Assembly (NCBI GenBank): GCA_047495785.1
Contig: JBLDXI010000019.1
Location: forward strand, 2,914,001 to 2,978,000
Direction of reading: 5' to 3'
Source of the DNA: Lepidodermella squamata
Taxonomy: Eukaryota > Gastrotricha
DNA: 64,000 bases
Numbering within the stretch: position 1 is the stretch's first letter; each line of letters begins with the position of its first letter. A program made the translations under genes and the position numbers. The notes under the pieces are model-generated. The model was given only the letters and a program-made list of their open reading frames with translations. It was not told the origin of the DNA and made no database searches. This document shows positions 46,189-58,301 of this stretch, piece by piece.

Positions 46189-46747
46189 TTACTTAGGTTA
46201 CCTTACTTAAACACTTTAACAAATATTCTGCTGAGATTTATAAAGCAGGAATACCTTTTGAAATAAGTCACAAAATAATCGAAAATCGAAATGTTTTCAA
46301 ATTCTTTTAAATTCTTTCTTAACAGCGATAAAAAAACGTTATAATCAAATAAAAGCAAGCTAACAACTTTTATCTAACAAAGAGTAATTACTATCGTTTA
46401 ACATTCGAATGGTGTAGTGTAAAAGCGGCTATTGATTTACAAGGGAATACTTACGGCCATAGAGTAATGCTATTCCTACATTCGCACTATCTGGTCCGCC
46501 TTAAAAAATTTAATTCAGCCATAGAGCAATTAAATTTCCCTATGGCAAAATTTTACCATGCGTATGTAGGAATTTGGTGAACAGCTGCGATTATTATGAC
46601 GAAAATGATATTGAAAGTGAACACAACATTACGAAAGATTCGCCTTGTGGACAGCGAGTCAGCAGGGGTCGGCAAACCGGCGACATGTTCGCAGCGTTGT
46701 AACACATTATAGTTACACCAGTTGTGCATTTCTTCCAATTATCGAAT
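46189..46747. other. spacer, no gene seen
   Basis: AT-rich sequence between the MULE and the orphan lectin exon. Two copies of a CCATAGAG string in opposite contexts (46450-46540) suggest a small inverted repeat, not pursued further. Confidence 0.4.
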
Positions 46748-46951
46748 TTATAGACCTGGAATTAGGCGATTATCGGCTATTGAAGAGAATAAGAGTGTTC
46801 GTACTCCTGTCTCGTATCTGCGATCGCAGCCACCCTTCATTTCATTTCTGCATGCGATAAATAGATATTGATTTGAATAACATCGACGCCACGCTGGGAA
46901 GACAGCGCTTATGGTTGTCGAGGTGATTAAATACCAGATAATAATATTCAT
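46748..46951 (-). pseudogene. orphan 5' exon of a third lectin copy
   Basis: ATG at 46951 on the minus strand starts a signal peptide (MNIIIWYLITSTTISAVF) nearly identical to those of L1 and L2, preceded by the same upstream block (47008-47070). The frame runs AWRRCYSNQYLFIACR and then reads through into unrelated sequence. No CTLD exon follows before the MULE. It is the head of a deleted or interrupted third gene. Confidence 0.75.
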
Positions 46952-47105
46952 TATTGTGCGATACAAATGCGATTGAAAACAAATAATTTTTTGTACGGAT
47001 TTTAACAACACGAGTCTGGCGTCGAAAGTCGAATGGTGTCGCAAATAATGAGTGCGAAATATTGTCTCCTAATTACTTGAAAAATTGAACCGGATCTGGG
47101 TCAGC

Positions 47106-48142
47106 TGTTGATTTCACATTCAACAGAACGAGTTGTTTTTCGCAACACCATGCGGTTTAGCCCGCACGTGTTGTGCAACCACGCGTGGTCAAGTCATCAA
47201 TTGTAAAAAAACGAGCTCATATTCGTCCTCATATTTGTCATGGCGTGACAATGGGGGTTATTTTGGAAGCCGTCCTTATCGATGAATTCAACTTTATCCC
47301 ATAATGTCAACTTTATCGCCCGGGAATAAAGTCGACTCTATGACCAGTATGATTTTCGAACATAAAGTCAACTTTATTTCACTTAAATCGGCTTCATTTC
47401 GCAAACATGAATGTACCATGGCCGATAAAGTCGACCGGCCTCGACTTTAACGGCCAATTTTTGTCCGATATCGTGCGTTTTGACCTCAAAAACATTTGTT
47501 GACCTAATTGTAAAATAATCATAGCAATGCACGAAGCTGGTAAAAAGTTGCCATGAAATTTTAAAGTTGGAAAAATACTTGTTATTACGAAGTTTGAAAA
47601 ACGAACGAGCGACACCTGATTTAACAATGTGATGACGCCAGATATTGCTGACGTAAGCAATTGCAGTAAAACGATTAGGCGGTCTAAAGAGCCCGATTGG
47701 CCAAAATAGAACCTTCTCTTGGGAAAAGTCATTTTTCATGATTTTTCATATGACTGGATAATTTTCGCTTTGCCTGGTGGATTATGCCTCCGAACGTTTC
47801 TCGACGCTAGGTTCCCCGAAGCTCCCATTTCGTTTTCAATGATGTTGCCTGGCAGACCATGTGGCTTGTGGCTCAGAACTTATTCATATTTCGACCGGCC
47901 TGCTGTTCATCAGCCAAATAATTCTATTAAAAAAAGAAAATAAGAAAATTGAAAATGGCTTCCTTATTCTGCATGATGCAGCTTTAAAAAAAATGGGTGG
48001 AAACACTCATAATTTCTGCTGAAACCTCAGCAACCATATTCTTGATTTATTTCTGATTTATGATGCCAAATAATATATACAACTAAAAATATTGAGCTAT
48101 ATAATTTAATTAAATCAACTGGAAGTGGGGCAAGAAATCATA
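47106..48142. other. spacer with AAAGTCAACTTTAT-type repeats
   Basis: 47285-47450 holds about six variants of a short inverted unit (AAAGTCAACTTTAT, AATAAAGTCGACTC, GATAAAGTCGACC). 47830-47900 is a diverged copy of 54105-54180, and 47760-47820 more loosely recalls 53850-53890. No gene is supported. Confidence 0.5.
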
Positions 48143-51100
48143 TCAAGGGTCAAATGGGATATAAGGCCCAGGGCCGAATGATCCAAATGAGCCAAACGAG
48201 CCAAATGAGTCGTTTGGACCACGGGGTATCTCTTCCGGTTCTGCCACAAATTCGCAAATATATCCATCTATTTCAGCGTCACATGACGTCGCACGCACGA
48301 GTAAATTTCTCTGCCCGCCCTTCTCCACCGTAGCGCAATCGCCGGGTTCCAGATCGGGATATTCACTTGGCGGCTCTTTAGTAAAATTAAAGTTTGCGGG
48401 CCAGTCTTTCCCGCCATCCAACCATGTCCATGTGCCATTGATTCTCCTCAGGCCGACCCACAAGATGTCAGCGATAAAGTCATGCACTGATTCATTCTCT
48501 ACATATTCCCGGATGTCAAATACCGCCAACTGACCTTTTTCGACCTCGCAAGCAGTTTTAGCTTGTTGCCACGTCGTACTTACGCGGTAGTACTCGAACT
48601 TCCTATCAAAAATCTCGCACCGAGCCCTGCTTACAAATTCGCCTCGGTTAGACTCATTCTTCAAGCAGCCCGTAATGTCTGATCGGCAAATGATGGCCTG
48701 ACGGTCCGAGCATTGAATGTATTCTGACTAATAAAAGAAAACAGTGAATTGAAACGTATTCGAAGTAATTCAAAACAGTAGGGTTTTACAGGCTCTAATT
48801 AAAAATATGACGAATAGCTTATATCCATCGAACCTGTGGCTCCTCGTAAGTTTCGCAAATGAAACCCGGTGTTAATTCATTGCAAGACTGAACATCGACA
48901 ACGCGACCCTTAGTAAGAGCGCAGTCACCGAGGTTAGCAGCCGAATCCTGCAGCCAAGAAATCCGTCGGCCAGGATCCAGAGCTGTACCATCAATCCAGG
49001 AGAAGAAAGGCGAGGTCTTCGGCCCACTGGCCAAGAGCCCAACCCAGTGAGTGTAGAAAGCTCTCTGCGCAATGCGCAGGTAATCTGCAAAATCAGTTTG
49101 GGTTTTGAATACCGCGAGTCGTCCGTTCAGCTTTTCGCACGAAGCCTTCGCCTCGTACCACGTTCCGTTGGCTCGCACCGGTTGCCAAACTCGCTTTACG
49201 GCTCCACAAGCAGTTGCAGACATGAAAGTCGTGAGTGGCGGCAGTCTGTCTTCACCTTCGTAACAACCCGTTGACGCCCTTCGACAGATCACAAAATCAC
49301 CATCTTTTTGGACGCACCGATGATATGAATACGAGGGGGCCTGAAAAACAAAGAGTCAAACTTGTTGGTAAGGGTATCAACAAATTTTCCAATCGAAATT
49401 ACTGTTTTTTCAATGTCGAAATACCCTTAATCGGCCAACACGCTGTTTATGGGCTGAATTAAATTTCATAGCCGGCTCTTATGATCTTCTAGTACTGAAC
49501 CAACTCAAAATCCTCGAACTGACCTGAGGTATTCCGTAGGTTTCGCAGATGAAACCATCGGCGCTTGACGTGCAGGGCTGAGTTTTGAGTGAACCAAGGG
49601 CAGTATATCCGCATTCGCCAGGTTTCGCCATCGAGCTGCCCAACCAAGTGTGCAAGACAACAGTCCCATCAATCCATGCATAGACTGGTGATGCACTGGG
49701 TTCGTTGTAGGCGAGACCGACCCAGCTTGCGCCAAGCCCGGGTTGCACGTTTAAGAAGTTTTGGTAATCAGCTTCCTTCCTGAAAACCGCAAGACGTCCG
49801 CCCATTTCTTCACACTGAGTCTTAGCTTCGAACCATGTGACAGAGCCATGCACCGGCTGCCAAACTCGTTTTGGCGTTTCGCAGTCGTATACATCGCCAA
49901 AGTTTGTCAGCGGCGGAATACGTTCCTCGCCGTCGAAACAGCCGGTTGATGCTCTTCGACAAACAACGTCCCCATCTTTTTGCACACATCGGTGGAATAG
50001 GTATTTCTGAAAATTAGCGGAAAATAAATAACAATTACCAGCGAGCGGACAAAATTTTGAAACAGCAATATCAGAACAAAACGCACAAACAACGCTTTTG
50101 AAACAAAAAAACGCACCGGGTCAGGTAATCCCGGCACTGAATGAGTGAGACATGTCTCATAATTAGCCCATAATTAATACTTAATACTAATAATACTGAG
50201 GCACTGCATGGACAGTTTCACACGGTCTTAGAAAGTGAATGCCGAATAGCTATACCCCTCCCCGTTTTCTCAACGCTTTTATGGTGTACGCCACTGAGCC
50301 CTTATCCCAATGCAAAAATTGTTAAAAGAACAGATCTAGCGTCGGGCCCTTTGCGGTTATCAAGAAAGTATTGTAAAAGGTAATTGCCCTCTATTCACTT
50401 CTTTCCTTTATTTCGATCCGCCTCACATTTATTTACGGTATTTAAGGTTCTGAGCATGCGATGCAGTGAATTGTAAAAAAACAAAAACAAAAAGCTCACC
50501 GGGTCAGGTAATCCCGGCACTGAATGAGTGAGACATGTCTCATAATTAGCCCAGAAATGTGCTGATGCAGCGCCATAACTTCTATCCTGCAAAATTAAAG
50601 ACATTACTTTGAATCTGGTATCCTAGTTTCAAGCTCACTTCTCCAGAGCTCACAGGACACTGTCTGTAACAGATATATTCTCCCCCTGTCAAACAACTCA
50701 CCGCCTCCTGTCAAAATTATGAGCAAGCGGAAGTCGAATCGCATATAAGTCTTACCCCAAGCATGCACATTTTTCTGCTTGGAAAGGTTTCTGGAGAGTA
50801 AACGGTGGTTTCGTTCGCCGAACAGCCATCGTTGACAGGACGGCAGTCCATGAATACTCGAGACGTTTGATCGAAACACCGAATATGAGGTACGGCGTAG
50901 GTCTCGCAAACGAAGCCCTGACTTGACGAGGTGCAAGGCTTCGTTAGCAGCGCGCCGCCCTTCACGTAGGCACAGTTGCCCAGAGTCGGGACTTCTTCGG
51001 TTAACCAGGCATTCTTGTTCACATACTCCAATTCAGTACCGTCAATCCACGAATAAATTGGCGGACCCTTTGGACCATAGAGAACGGGCTTTGGACGTTC

Positions 51101-52868
51101 GATTTTCAGACCAACCCAAATCTCGCCATGTGCACCTTGCGTAGATCGTTTGAAATCCGCGAACTCGGATTGATTCTTAAACACTGCCAGTCGCCCATTC
51201 ATCAGCTCGCATTGAGTCTCAGCTGCGTACCATGTTACATTGCCCTCAACCGTTTGCCAAATACGCTGAGCATGCAAACAAGAATCTACAGAGTCGAAGA
51301 TAATCGGCTTCAGAAATCGATCCTCCCCGGACAAACATCCAGCCGAGGCATTTCGACATATCACAAAACCACCATCTTCTTGCGTACAGCGTTGGAAAGC
51401 GCTATTATTCGACTGTAAAGCTGTGACCTGAGAATGATGATGACAAATTTGAAATCAATGCTTCCAAGCACAGTAGCAAAGCTAACCGGGGGCTTTGGCT
51501 GGTTCAAGCAATTATTGTGATTTGCCCAGAAATCCTTATAATCATCGAAAATGTTCACCTGCGCGACAAAAGAGACAGCAATCGGGGTGTTCCGTGAAAT
51601 GATTGAATTTCAGCTCACCCGGTTGTACCGTAAAGGACAATTGGTGTAACAGAGTATTTCCTCGCCCACCAGACAGCTCACTACTCCCTGTAAAAAGGAT
51701 AAAATCGTGAAATCCTGAATTTGGATAGAAATTTCATGTTACCCCAGTGAGACATGCTTTCTTGTTGAAAAATTTTCCGTTTGAATAACGCCCAGTTTCA
51801 TTTTTCCAGCAGCCGCTGATTGCAAGACGGCAGTCGGTGAAAATTCCCGTTGATTTGTCGAAGCATCGAACGTGGGGGCTCTGGATGCTAGGATTTTGCA
51901 CTTAATAGAAAATCACTGCTATGAATGTTGAATAGGACATATTTACTCACTCGTTACGTTTAAGCATGAGTTGAAATTGTCGAATCGTTCATCGCCGTTG
52001 GTCTGAAAGTTAGGCGATAATAGATCTCAGATAAAAATATAAATAGTTGAAACAAAATACCGAATCTAATGGGCACTTTGATCTCAGAGGCGTGCATGTC
52101 GTTGGCACGTCGCCGGATTTGCATTGTTTGAACGTCTGATTCTGGATATGAATTTGATTTAAATTGCCATTATTGTGAGCTATTTTCATGCAAAAACACC
52201 TTGAATGTAGCTTCGAAGGCTTCACAGTCCTTCCAGTCATATTTCAGCGTTTTCGATTCAAACCTTCGAACCTTAAGAATAGATGAATCAAAATGACATG
52301 AATTAGTTATTACAAATGGAAATATTTTTCTGATATAGCTCGAGTACGGCGAGTTTAGATATGAACGATTTACGAGTGCTGCATCAAAAAATATCGAATT
52401 GGCCAAGCTACTCGACTTATATAAGACAAAATTAGCATAAATAATAATTACGGGGATTTCGCCAAATGGACAGCCTCTAAGCAGGGGTCGGCAGATTGGC
52501 GACATGTTCTTTTGATTGTAACACATTATTACGCTCTGTTAAAAAAATGTTTTCATATAGTTAACTGCATAATTCAAGAACAAGATTGTCGATTATTGAG
52601 CGAGAAAGTTTTATAGGCGCGAAACTTACACCAGTTGTGCACTCCTTCAAATTCTTGTAGTTACCGGTCTGGAATTGAGCAATTATCGACTATTAGAGAA
52701 AATAAGATTTTTTCATACCCCTGTCTCTTTCGGGCGATCGCAGCCACCTTTCATATCATTTCTGCACGCAATAAATTGATATTTATGAATCGAATAGCAT
52801 CGCCGCCATGCAGGCCAGACAGGGCCAATGGTTGTGGAGGTGATCAAAAACCAGATAATAAGATTCAT
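48143..52868 (-). CDS. lectin L2: paralogue of L1 with four CTLDs
   Basis: Same order as L1: signal-peptide exon at 52868 (MNLIIWFLITSTTIG), Cys-rich stem exons around 52.2-51.5 kb, CTLD A about 51.43-50.76 kb, stem exons about 50.72-50.50 kb, CTLD B about 50.01-49.52 kb, CTLD C about 49.34-48.83 kb, and CTLD D ending at 48143. Domains A to C differ from L1 at only a few residues, while CTLD D and the tail are clearly diverged; the L2 tail adds SFG repeats. A long gap between the signal-peptide exon and the next recognisable exon (52.75-52.15 kb) leaves the 5' structure unsure; one stem exon (CKSGDVPTTCTPLRSKCPLD) is clear. A 333-base insertion with a partial exon copy lies in an intron. Confidence 0.75.
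50112..50554 (-). repeat. direct repeat around an insertion in L2
   Basis: CACCGGGTCAGGTAATCCCG and the following 35 bases occur at 50114-50167 and again at 50499-50553, separated by about 330 bases absent from L1. The distal copy is the complete stem exon; the other copy is only its 3' part and lacks an acceptor site. Mis-splicing or a spacer duplication are both possible. Confidence 0.75.
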
Positions 52869-55609
52869 TTTTGTCAATCAAAATTTAAATGATGGAAAAA
52901 TTCAACTTTTTACGGATTATAAAGACACGAGTCTGGCGTCGAAAGTCGAATGGTGGCGCAAATAATGAGGGCGAAATATTGTCCAGCTAATTTTTGAAAC
53001 AATTCAAACGGATTTGGGTCAGATTTTGATTAAACAGAATGAGTTGTTTTTCTTTCTTTCCTTTAACTCGCACTTAAGCTGCACCTATTGCGCAACCAGG
53101 CGAGGTCATCAGTTGGAAAAAATCGAGGTCAGGCTTCGTATTCTTTAGCGTTTTCGGATAGAGGCAACTGGTTATTTGATTGCTTATTTGCTGGCCAATT
53201 GATTACTGGCAGTATTGGCTTGAATTCAACATCGCACAATTTGTTAGACGGGGTCAGCATTTCAAATATAAATTCAAATCTAGCCTGAATTCACTGCCAG
53301 CCATCGATTCAGCGTCCTAACACATTGAGTATGTAAATAATCTGGAAGCATTCATGATAATTCTAGAGAGTTAATATGTAAAATTTACATCGGCGAGGTA
53401 AAAGGTTCCTCAGCGATAGGCGGCGAAAGCTGCCCGAAGTTCAAGGAACGATTTCAAGCTATTCAAGCTAATGAGAAGTTATAATGTCCCACTTGTGAGG
53501 TAAAACGCGACGCAACATTTCGGTAAGGGTCGCGTCATCGCTGTAATTGTAGACAAGTGGCTCTCCCGGCTTGGATAATTATACGCACGATATATAGAAT
53601 TTTCATCTGAAATCCTGCTATGGGGCTATTCCCTTCATGCTTTATTGTACCTAAATGCTCTAACGATAATTTAAGAATCGCCGCATCTCATCCATCCGCT
53701 TATACTTTATACAGTCGAAATTAACATCGAATCTCCCCCAATTAGACCGGCTTGCACTGTGCATTTGTCGTTGAGTAGAATTGTCTTGCCCATTTAACAG
53801 TCTCGCCATCGCCAATGTCACTGCATATGGCTCGGGGGAGAGCCTAGCCTGGTAGTTTATGCATCATTGGGCTATCGAACGCCGACGTTAATTCGGCCGA
53901 GTGGTTGGAGGCAATTACAGGATGTTAAAGATTTCACATTGTTGGTGGGTGGGTATTTCTCAATCTACATAAGCCTCTTTAAGCTTCCCTTTTTAAATGA
54001 AGTGCCGACACTTTACAAACGCAACGCACCTAAGGCAGTCCAACTCAGTATCATTTAATACGATAAGGTTTTTGTATCTCCGAAAAATGATGCGATTCTA
54101 TCCTTTCATTTCATCTTCAAAGATGCTGCCTCACAGACCATATGGCTCAGAACTTATAAAAATGCATTCATATTTCGACATGACGCCATGGAGTTTGTTT
54201 CAAAATACAGTCACGCGCTTGTGACTCTGATTGGATTGGGCGTTTTCCATCCCGGGACACAGCATTTCACCGGGGTTCACCTTCAACTTCAAGATAAACA
54301 AGATGTTAAACAATCAAAATATAGATCACCTGGCAGTGATGACTGTGTTTTGTAGATTATCAACGTACTGTCGTTTGAAAGAAACAGGAGGACCGTTTTT
54401 GAATCCTTCACGCAACATTAGCTTAACACGGACTAAAAATTTGTTTCACCTATAGATCATGCGGTTGCACTCTAATTTTGGACAAGGTGTCTGGATGGTT
54501 CAGACACAAATCTGCCAATACGCATTAATTTAAAGCTTTATCCGAACTCCTGATCCAGTTATGTCTGTATAAATATTCAGATCATATAGAAAAGAAAAAT
54601 CATTATATTCCATTTACGAAGAATGCGGAACGGCAAAACATGATCATCGAACCGCGCTTTTCACTGTAGGGTACTTAAATCCCGTTATTAGCTTCGAAAC
54701 ATCGTAAGAATCACGCATCGCGTCGAAGTGATGCGTGTGGGGGAACAAGAAGTGCGTAAGCCTGAAAGTTGCACTTGAAAATTTGAAGGAGATCGCCATC
54801 TCATCAAGCCAAGCTTATCTTTCATTTCTCTCTCGTGGCGACCGACTTAATTCGGCGATCATTTGCGGCTTTCTCTGAGTGTTTTGACTGGGTGCGAAAA
54901 TTTATTAGAATCTCAGGTCTGAGAGGAAATCACGTGGCCATTAATTTAACGATTTCTATTAAAAATAACTTTTTCTCTCATTACTCTGGTCACGCAAAAC
55001 ACCGATTTTCAACAAGGAAGTGTATTGTTTAAGATCGTCTAGACTCTGGACATCCGTTTTAAGTAATACGTCATTCTTCTGTTTTCCTGCTTTATTATCG
55101 GAATGCAACTTTAAAGTACAGCCTCGAGCTACGAATTCTAAATGTGGTATTGAATTCTTTCGTTATTAGTAATCTATCATCGCTTTCAATAATTCATCAC
55201 TGAAACATGGTTCTTCCGATCGATAAGCTTAGCGTTAATTCGATTAAGCGTGCAAAAAGTTGAATCAACGTGAGAACAAAGCGTAGGATGCGCGTCATTT
55301 CAAGCCGGCCTGCTGTTAATCACCCAGCCCCCGCTACGTCGCCCTATTCTTAGTAGCGTGTCATCAATAATTAGTTTGATCAGTATGACTGCCCACTTGG
55401 CATTATGCATACCGGCGCGCGTAACTCCCGGCGTCTTAATATTTTATGCCGGCTGCCATGCGGACGACCGCTTAATCACCCGTTTTTCACGTGTGCGCAG
55501 CCGGGCGTGACGAAGCGGCGCCACGTGTCGATCACTATTTGTTTTTACAACCAAACATCACTTCACTTTTTTGCTCCTGTATTATAGCCGCAAGGTTAAA
55601 AACTCTGTT
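52869..55609. other. intergenic, L2 promoter block and diverged repeats
   Basis: 52920-53020 is the lectin upstream block; 53470-53590 recalls 41980-42110; 54105-54180 recalls 47830-47900. Otherwise no gene, RNA or transposon end was found in 2.7 kb. Open frames are short and without motifs. Confidence 0.5.
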
Positions 55610-56077
55610 ATGAATCTTCAAACTTTGGTCGCTGGTTACGTGATAGCTGCTGGGCAGGTTCTGGGCGAAGACTCGAACAGGCAGAATGTTGTCTACAAAA
55701 CACCTAAGGGTGTTGTCGTTCAATTGGCGAAAAGCCAAGGTGAACCAGCCAACGAACAGGTGGCGAAATCGGCTCTCCTTCGCACGCTGATCAGTCAAAA
55801 TCAGCAAAATTCGACCTTCACATCGCAAATAAGCGTCGAAGGCTCGGCGAACTCGAACACGACGACGCCTATTTCAAAAGCGAAATCCTTAGCCGAGCAA
55901 ATGTTGGCATCCGGAGCTATGTTTGACATTATGGTGGCCTGTATTGTCATGGTCATTCTCATCTGGTCGATATGGACTGTTAAGAAGATTGTCGACACGT
56001 GCAAAAACAGGCGGAAAGCGCCGCAAATGGGCAAGCTTCTCCAGAATTCGAATACTGATGACTGTGAATGTTCGTGA
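55610..56077 (+). CDS. small single-pass membrane protein
   Basis: One exon of about 155 codons from ATG at 55610. An N-terminal signal peptide (MNLQTLVAGYVIAAGQVLG) is followed by about 85 polar residues rich in Ser, Asn and Gln, one strong membrane helix (MFDIMVACIVMVILIWSIWT) and a short basic cytosolic tail ending in DDCECS. It is a predicted type I membrane protein with no recognised family. It stands alone, with AATAAA-type signals downstream (about 56199). Confidence 0.65.
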   Translation: MNLQTLVAGYVIAAGQVLGEDSNRQNVVYKTPKGVVVQLAKSQGEPANEQVAKSALLRTLISQNQQNSTFTSQISVEGSANSNTTTPISKAKSLAEQMLASGAMFDIMVACIVMVILIWSIWTVKKIVDTCKNRRKAPQMGKLLQNSNTDDCECS

Positions 56078-56396
56078 TGAAATTTAGTGTTAATTCCGCT
56101 TTGAATATCGTTATTCACGCTATTTTAGCCAGTACAATTCAAATTGTAGCCTTCGAATTATTGTTGTGATACCTCAATTTACAGACAGTTACAGACAAAA
56201 TAAAAGGTTCAAAGGGCAAAAAACGTCTGTCATCTTGATTTGTCATTCTATGGCATAAATCATCAGATTTCTTGCTTCGCATTACATCCAATGACGTAAC
56301 AAGTAAATAATTTATTATTGAATCGATTCGTACAGCTTGGAGCTATTCATAAGAAAGGCGAATTTTTAAGTTTTGAATACAGCATGAAAGGAAGAC

Positions 56397-56690
56397 GTGT
56401 CGCCGTCTACGGAGCCAAGGGCACAATCCTCGAGTGCGTACCTGCTGGTAACACTGCCAAGCAAATCCACCCGAGACCGCGGTTTCCTCCCTCCCGGTGT
56501 AGGACGCCATTCACCGGCAATCAAGATATGGCTACTCAGTACGCAAAGCCTGGGGACCAAGGTTCGACCATCAACCATGGGAATAGTTGACTCATAAGCC
56601 TTGTGATGATGTCTGATACCAAATGCTAAATGTCGAAAGGCAACTTGCATAAATAAAGAGTATGAGTATGAGTATGAGTATGTCCTATAT
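56397..56690 (+). mobile_element. possible retroposon 3' end with hexanucleotide tail
   Basis: A G+C-richer 250-base stretch, including a B-box-like GGTTCGACCATC (56560), ends in AATAAA followed by GAGTAT repeated four times (about 56657-56682). A short tandem tail after a unique body is typical of some SINEs and LINE 3' ends. The left edge and a target duplication are not visible, so this is tentative. Confidence 0.35.
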
Positions 56691-57490
56691 GGAACAACCG
56701 AGGGAAATTAAACGAAGAAAGGACTCAATTCTAGAAGAAGATACGATGCCCAATCTGCTAGCCGAACATTGAATCCTCCATTGAATCAGGAGCCAACATC
56801 AACTTGCGAGTACAAGCGGCTATTTGCGCCTCTACTTGCTCGTCAAACGGAAGGCCTTCTGCCAAGAAAGGTGAAGCTTTCTGCCATTAATTTTATGATT
56901 GCAATTGAGTAGTAAGGGGGGGGTCTCCAGCAACGGTCAAATTTTCAAATATTTTCCCACGGTCGGAGAAATGAATCATAAGAATAAATATGGAAAATGA
57001 TGGAAAAATAAATGTCAAGGTCATGTGTAAAGTTTTGGCGCCAAAAATTTAAAATAAAAGTCAAGGTCGTTTTCCCAAGGTCACGTGACAGCGGCAGGAC
57101 CGATCATTATTGATTGATTATCGATTATCGATTTTCGGAACTTATATCGGTAATAACAGGATGACAAAGATGTTTTCCTACGATCAGGTGTGACTGCGAC
57201 AGTACTTATCGATTATTGGAAATCACGCTGATTGGAAATAATGAAATTCAATAGGTCGTTTGATGCGATTTTCCCACGGTCAGGATCGATGCTCGCAAAA
57301 TGGAAACTTCCGAAAAGTCAAAATAAAGTAAACAAATACCACGATTCAGTAGGAAAAAAAATAAAATAAAATCCCAAAAATAAATGTCAATTTCGCTGGC
57401 TGCGTTGTCTATCGTAACCATCAAATCGATTTTTGATTAATAATTAAATTACATACACACCTTGCATTGAAATTTTATTGCGCAATTAAA
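56691..57490. other. intergenic, no gene seen
   Basis: AT-rich, with short direct repeats around CCACGGTC and CAAGGTCA. The boundary of the virus-like element may lie near the right end of this stretch, but no terminal repeat could be tested because the far end is outside the window. Confidence 0.45.
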
Positions 57491-57527
57491 ACACTCACTC
57501 ACTCACTCACTCACTCACTCACTCACT
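57491..57527. repeat. (ACTC)n microsatellite
   Basis: About nine copies of ACTC just before the first genes of the virus-like region. Confidence 0.95.
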
Positions 57528-57586
57528 CCTTGCGCCTCACAAAATGTTCAAAATCACTCCTTGCGAATTGTGTGAAAATCATCGCA

Positions 57587-57883
57587 TCAATCTAACATGG
57601 GGGCATTTAAAATGCTTCGAATCAGCCGAACACGCTCAATCACTTGCACCAGCATTAGTAAGCCTTCCGCAGTTTCGCGTTGTAAAATCATCAACGAGTC
57701 GACTTTACGCTCGAGCTGATCAATTCGGAATCCAATATTGTCAATGGCAAGTGATAAATCGCGCAGTTGATTCCGCTGCTGCTGCTGTTGAGGATGGACA
57801 GTTACAACCGCAGGAGATAGCTGTTGTTGTTGTTGCTGCTGTTGTCCTTGAGGGCTTCGAAAACCACTGGCTCGAGAATCCAT
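57587..57883 (-). CDS. Q-rich coiled-coil protein
   Basis: Minus-strand frame of 98 codons from ATG at 57883. It starts with two glutamine runs, then a leucine/isoleucine heptad region (LRDLSLAIDNIGFRIDQLER, KVDSLMILQ) to the end. The composition matches the Q-rich protein at 60428-60955. The overlapping plus-strand frame (57544-58002) is judged its shadow. Function unknown; oligomerisation is likely. Upstream coding extension through a Ser run is possible. Confidence 0.5.
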   Translation of the reverse strand: MDSRASGFRSPQGQQQQQQQQLSPAVVTVHPQQQQQRNQLRDLSLAIDNIGFRIDQLERKVDSLMILQRETAEGLLMLVQVIERVRLIRSILNAPMLD

Positions 57884-58301
57884 CGATACTAATAATGATG
57901 AAGATGATGATGATCGTGCTGAATGCTCGCAAAGTAGTAGTAGTACTAGTACAGTATCAAGAGGTTGGTAATAAATTGCGAAAATTTGCAGGAGTAATAT
58001 AGGTATTGCAACTGCAAAGTATTGTTAGTGCATGAAGTTACTTAGATGGCGCGAAAGCACACCAATAATTTGTAATGCTCCTGCTGCTGTCAAAGTTCCA
58101 TTATACACTGGCGTTAATGCACTATAAGCGCGGGTAGAGAGGAGCGGCACGTCAACACACGTCACCGCTCATCAAAACGATCACCGCTCACCAAACCCTG
58201 GGAATAAAAAAAAACCGACAGGTTTCGCGCGCTTTACTTTCGTGACATGTAATATATGCGATTCTTGTTATAATATTGCGAATTGCTAATAATTCGAAGA
58301 A

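Noticed and set aside
57544-58002. 152-codon plus-strand frame
   Set aside because: Its Ala/Val-rich runs are the antisense of glutamine and serine repeats; the minus-strand frame with leucine heptads is the more protein-like reading. Not fully excluded.
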